Source of the DNA: Pleomorphomonas sp. NRK KF1
GTDB taxonomy: Bacteria; Pseudomonadota; Alphaproteobacteria; Rhizobiales; Pleomorphomonadaceae
Direction of reading: 5' to 3'
NCBI RefSeq assembly: GCF_023721755.1
Contig: NZ_JAMDLH010000008.1
Coordinates: forward strand, 151,597 to 215,596
Length of the DNA stretch: 64,000 bases
Shown: positions 62,673-64,000 of the stretch, piece after piece
Numbering within the stretch: position 1 is the first letter of the stretch
How the letters are laid out: the number at the start of each line of letters is the position of its first letter
Notes under the pieces: model-generated
Told to the model about the DNA's origin: nothing
Seen by the model: only the letters and a program-made list of their open reading frames with translations
The model's database searches: none
Program-made: the position numbers and the translations under genes

Positions 62673-63905
62673 GCCGCCGAACTGTCTCCCGCCCCCATCA
62701 GGCTGCCGCCGCATTCGTCCAGCTATCTCCCGCTCCCATCAGGCTGCCTCTGCATCCATCCAGCGATCTCCCGCCCCCATCAGGCTGTCCTCCTCTGCGA
62801 ACGCAGAGGATCTCGGGCAGGAAAGGGCGCTGAGGTGATATCGGGCGCCGGGGAAAGGAGCGTGATAGGGGCCAGGGAGATCCACCTTCCTGAGGTCCCC
62901 GCCTTCGCGGGGATGACAGGAAAATGATATAAAACAATAGCTTATGTGTATGGCGGTTCGCAGCTCGCGGTGCTCGCCGCTGCCGAACTGTCTCCCGCCT
63001 CCATCCAGCTGTCCTCCTCTGCGAATTCAAGGTGGATCTCAGGCAGAAAGGGCGCCGACGGTGATATCGGCTCCGGGGAGAGGGAGCACGATATGAGCGG
63101 GGAGGTCCACCTTCCCGAGGCCCTCTGCTTTCGCAGAGGGTGACAGGAAATGGATATGAAACAATAGGTTATCGGTGTGCTGGTTGCGGTTCGCGGTTCG
63201 TGGTGCTCGTCGCTGCCGAGTTGTCTCCCGCCCCCATCAAGCTGCCTCTCCGTCCATCCAGCTAACTCCCGCCTCCATCCAGCTGTCCTCCTCTGCGAAG
63301 GCGGCTTGAATTCGCGAGCGAATTCAAGGTGGATCTCAGGCAGAAAGGGGCGCCGACGGTGATATCGGCTCCGGGGAGAGGGAGCACGATATGAGCGGGG
63401 AGTTCCACCTTCCCGAGGCCCTCTGCTTTCGCAGAGGGTGACAGGAAAGGGATATGAAACAATAGGTTATCGGTGTGCCGGTTGCGGTTCGTGGTTCGTG
63501 GTGCTCGCCGCTGCCGAGTTGTCTCCCGCCCCCATCAAGCTGTCCTCCTCTGCGAAGGCAGAGGATCTCAGGCAAGAGGGGTAGGGAGGGTGATATCGGG
63601 CGCCCGGGAAAAGGAGCGTGATAGGGGCCGGGGATCTCCACCTTCCTGAGGCCCTCTGCTTTCGCAGAGGGTGACAGGAAAGTGATATGAAACAATATCT
63701 TATGTGTATGGCGGTTCGCAGCTCGTGGTGCTCGTCGCTGCCGAGTTGTCTCCCGCCCCCATCAAGCTGCCTCTCCGTCCATCCAGCTAACTCCCGCCTC
63801 CATCCAGCTGTCCTCCTCTGCGAAGGCGGCTTGAATTCGCGAGCGAATTCAAGGTGGATCTCAGGCAGAAAGGGGTAGGGAGGGTGATATCGGGCTCTGG
63901 GGAGA
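62673..63905. repeat. Array of dispersed palindromic repeats at the right edge, about five units
   Basis: Unit landmarks (GCYGCCGARYTGTCTCCCGCC) are at 62673, 62979, 63212, 63510 and 63737. Each unit contains one to two REP-like hairpins with CCTCTGC stems (or CCCCGC at about 62896-62912), a TATGAAACAATA stretch and a GGTGATATCGG tail. Nested palindromes sit at 63305-63328 and 63830-63853; a cut-down version at about 63017. No gene in this 1.3 kb. Unit lengths of 227-306 bases differ mainly by loss or gain of a CTCCATCCAGCTG segment. Confidence 0.85.
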
Positions 63906-63921
63906 GCGACTGTCTTGTCGG

Positions 63922-64000
63922 TCAAGCGTTTTGTTCGCGCCATGGTTGATTGTCCCGGATGAGGGCGTTGAGGATGGTGATGAGTTTTCTGGCGACGGCG
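63922..64000 (-). mobile_element. IS110-family transposase, 3' end only
   Basis: The minus strand reads AVARKLITILNALIRDNQPW before a stop at 63922-63924. The ARKLITILNALIRD text is the typical C-terminus of IS110-type transposases. The rest lies beyond the window. IS110 elements often insert at a set site within repeats, and here the gene abuts the repeat array. Confidence 0.75.

Noticed and set aside
62673..63905. CRISPR array
   Set aside because: Units are 227-306 bases with internal hairpins and no unique spacers of constant length; no cas genes in the window.
63467..63943. ORFs within the right-edge repeat array
   Set aside because: The same peptide text repeats because the DNA repeats; hairpin DNA, no start signals and no family.

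Overview
The window is high-GC bacterial DNA, most consistent with an alphaproteobacterium of the Hyphomicrobiales (Rhizobiales). The grounds are a complete alpha-glucoside locus in the Sinorhizobium arrangement (aglR, aglE, aglF, aglG, aglA, aglK), copies of a palindromic intergenic element familiar from Rhizobiales, and generally alphaproteobacterial protein types. Genus is not assigned. No rRNA, tRNA or CRISPR array was recognised.

Layout. 1-5.7 kb: end of an FGGY sugar kinase, a GNAT enzyme bracketed by two repeat copies, a CPA1 Na+/H+ antiporter, a secreted PEBP-like protein and an aldo/keto reductase. 5.86-10.2 kb: an A/T-richer island with one long reading frame (NACHT NTPase, long helical part, PD-(D/E)XK nuclease) cut by a single in-frame amber codon. 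10.2-11.6 kb: an EAL c-di-GMP phosphodiesterase and a DUF2147 protein. 11.6-19.2 kb: the alpha-glucoside uptake and hydrolysis operon with its divergent LacI-type regulator and three operator-like sites. 19.2-23.7 kb: two oxidoreductases, a PACE-type efflux protein and a hipBA toxin-antitoxin pair. 24.1-29.4 kb: a second ABC importer with a nucleoside hydrolase and a triple 34-bp repeat in front of the binding-protein gene. 29.5-33.3 kb: another A/T-richer island with a retron-type reverse transcriptase fused to a trypsin-like protease, then a DUF4236/SH3 membrane protein. 33.4-46.3 kb: ferritin, GNAT genes and a GNAT fragment, adenosine deaminase, LysR, a nucleosidase, a TIGR02391 protein, an Rrf2 regulator with a divergent alpha/beta hydrolase, an MscS channel and a frameshifted EamA permease. 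46.4-49.8 kb: an Abi-like HEPN protein, an HTH antitoxin-like protein, a PD-(D/E)XK-like protein, a DUF1801 protein and a PRC-barrel gene broken by a 94-bp insertion. 49.9-52.8 kb: phosphoketolase and a small exported protein. 53.5-57.2 kb: a tightly overlapping operon of alpha/beta hydrolase, caspase-like protease and an unknown protein. 57.3-62.6 kb: AraC/SDR pair, CBS protein, class A beta-lactamase, glycolipid-binding protein and agmatinase-like protein. 62.6-64 kb: a dense repeat array ending at the 3' end of an IS110-type transposase.

The intergenic DNA is dominated by a dispersed palindromic repeat family. Its hairpin stems vary between copies with compensating changes, and a second palindrome is nested in many copies. 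Two small mobile elements with target duplications are visible (53044-53207 and 49517-49626).

Functionally, the window mixes carbohydrate and nucleoside scavenging (agl locus, second ABC importer, nucleoside hydrolase, adenosine deaminase, phosphoketolase) with several candidate defence or conflict loci: NACHT-nuclease, retron RT-protease, HEPN Abi protein, hipBA, TIGR02391 protein and the caspase/hydrolase operon. The strongest candidates for something not yet described are the caspase/alpha-beta hydrolase three-gene operon, the amber-split NACHT-nuclease and the protease-fused retron.
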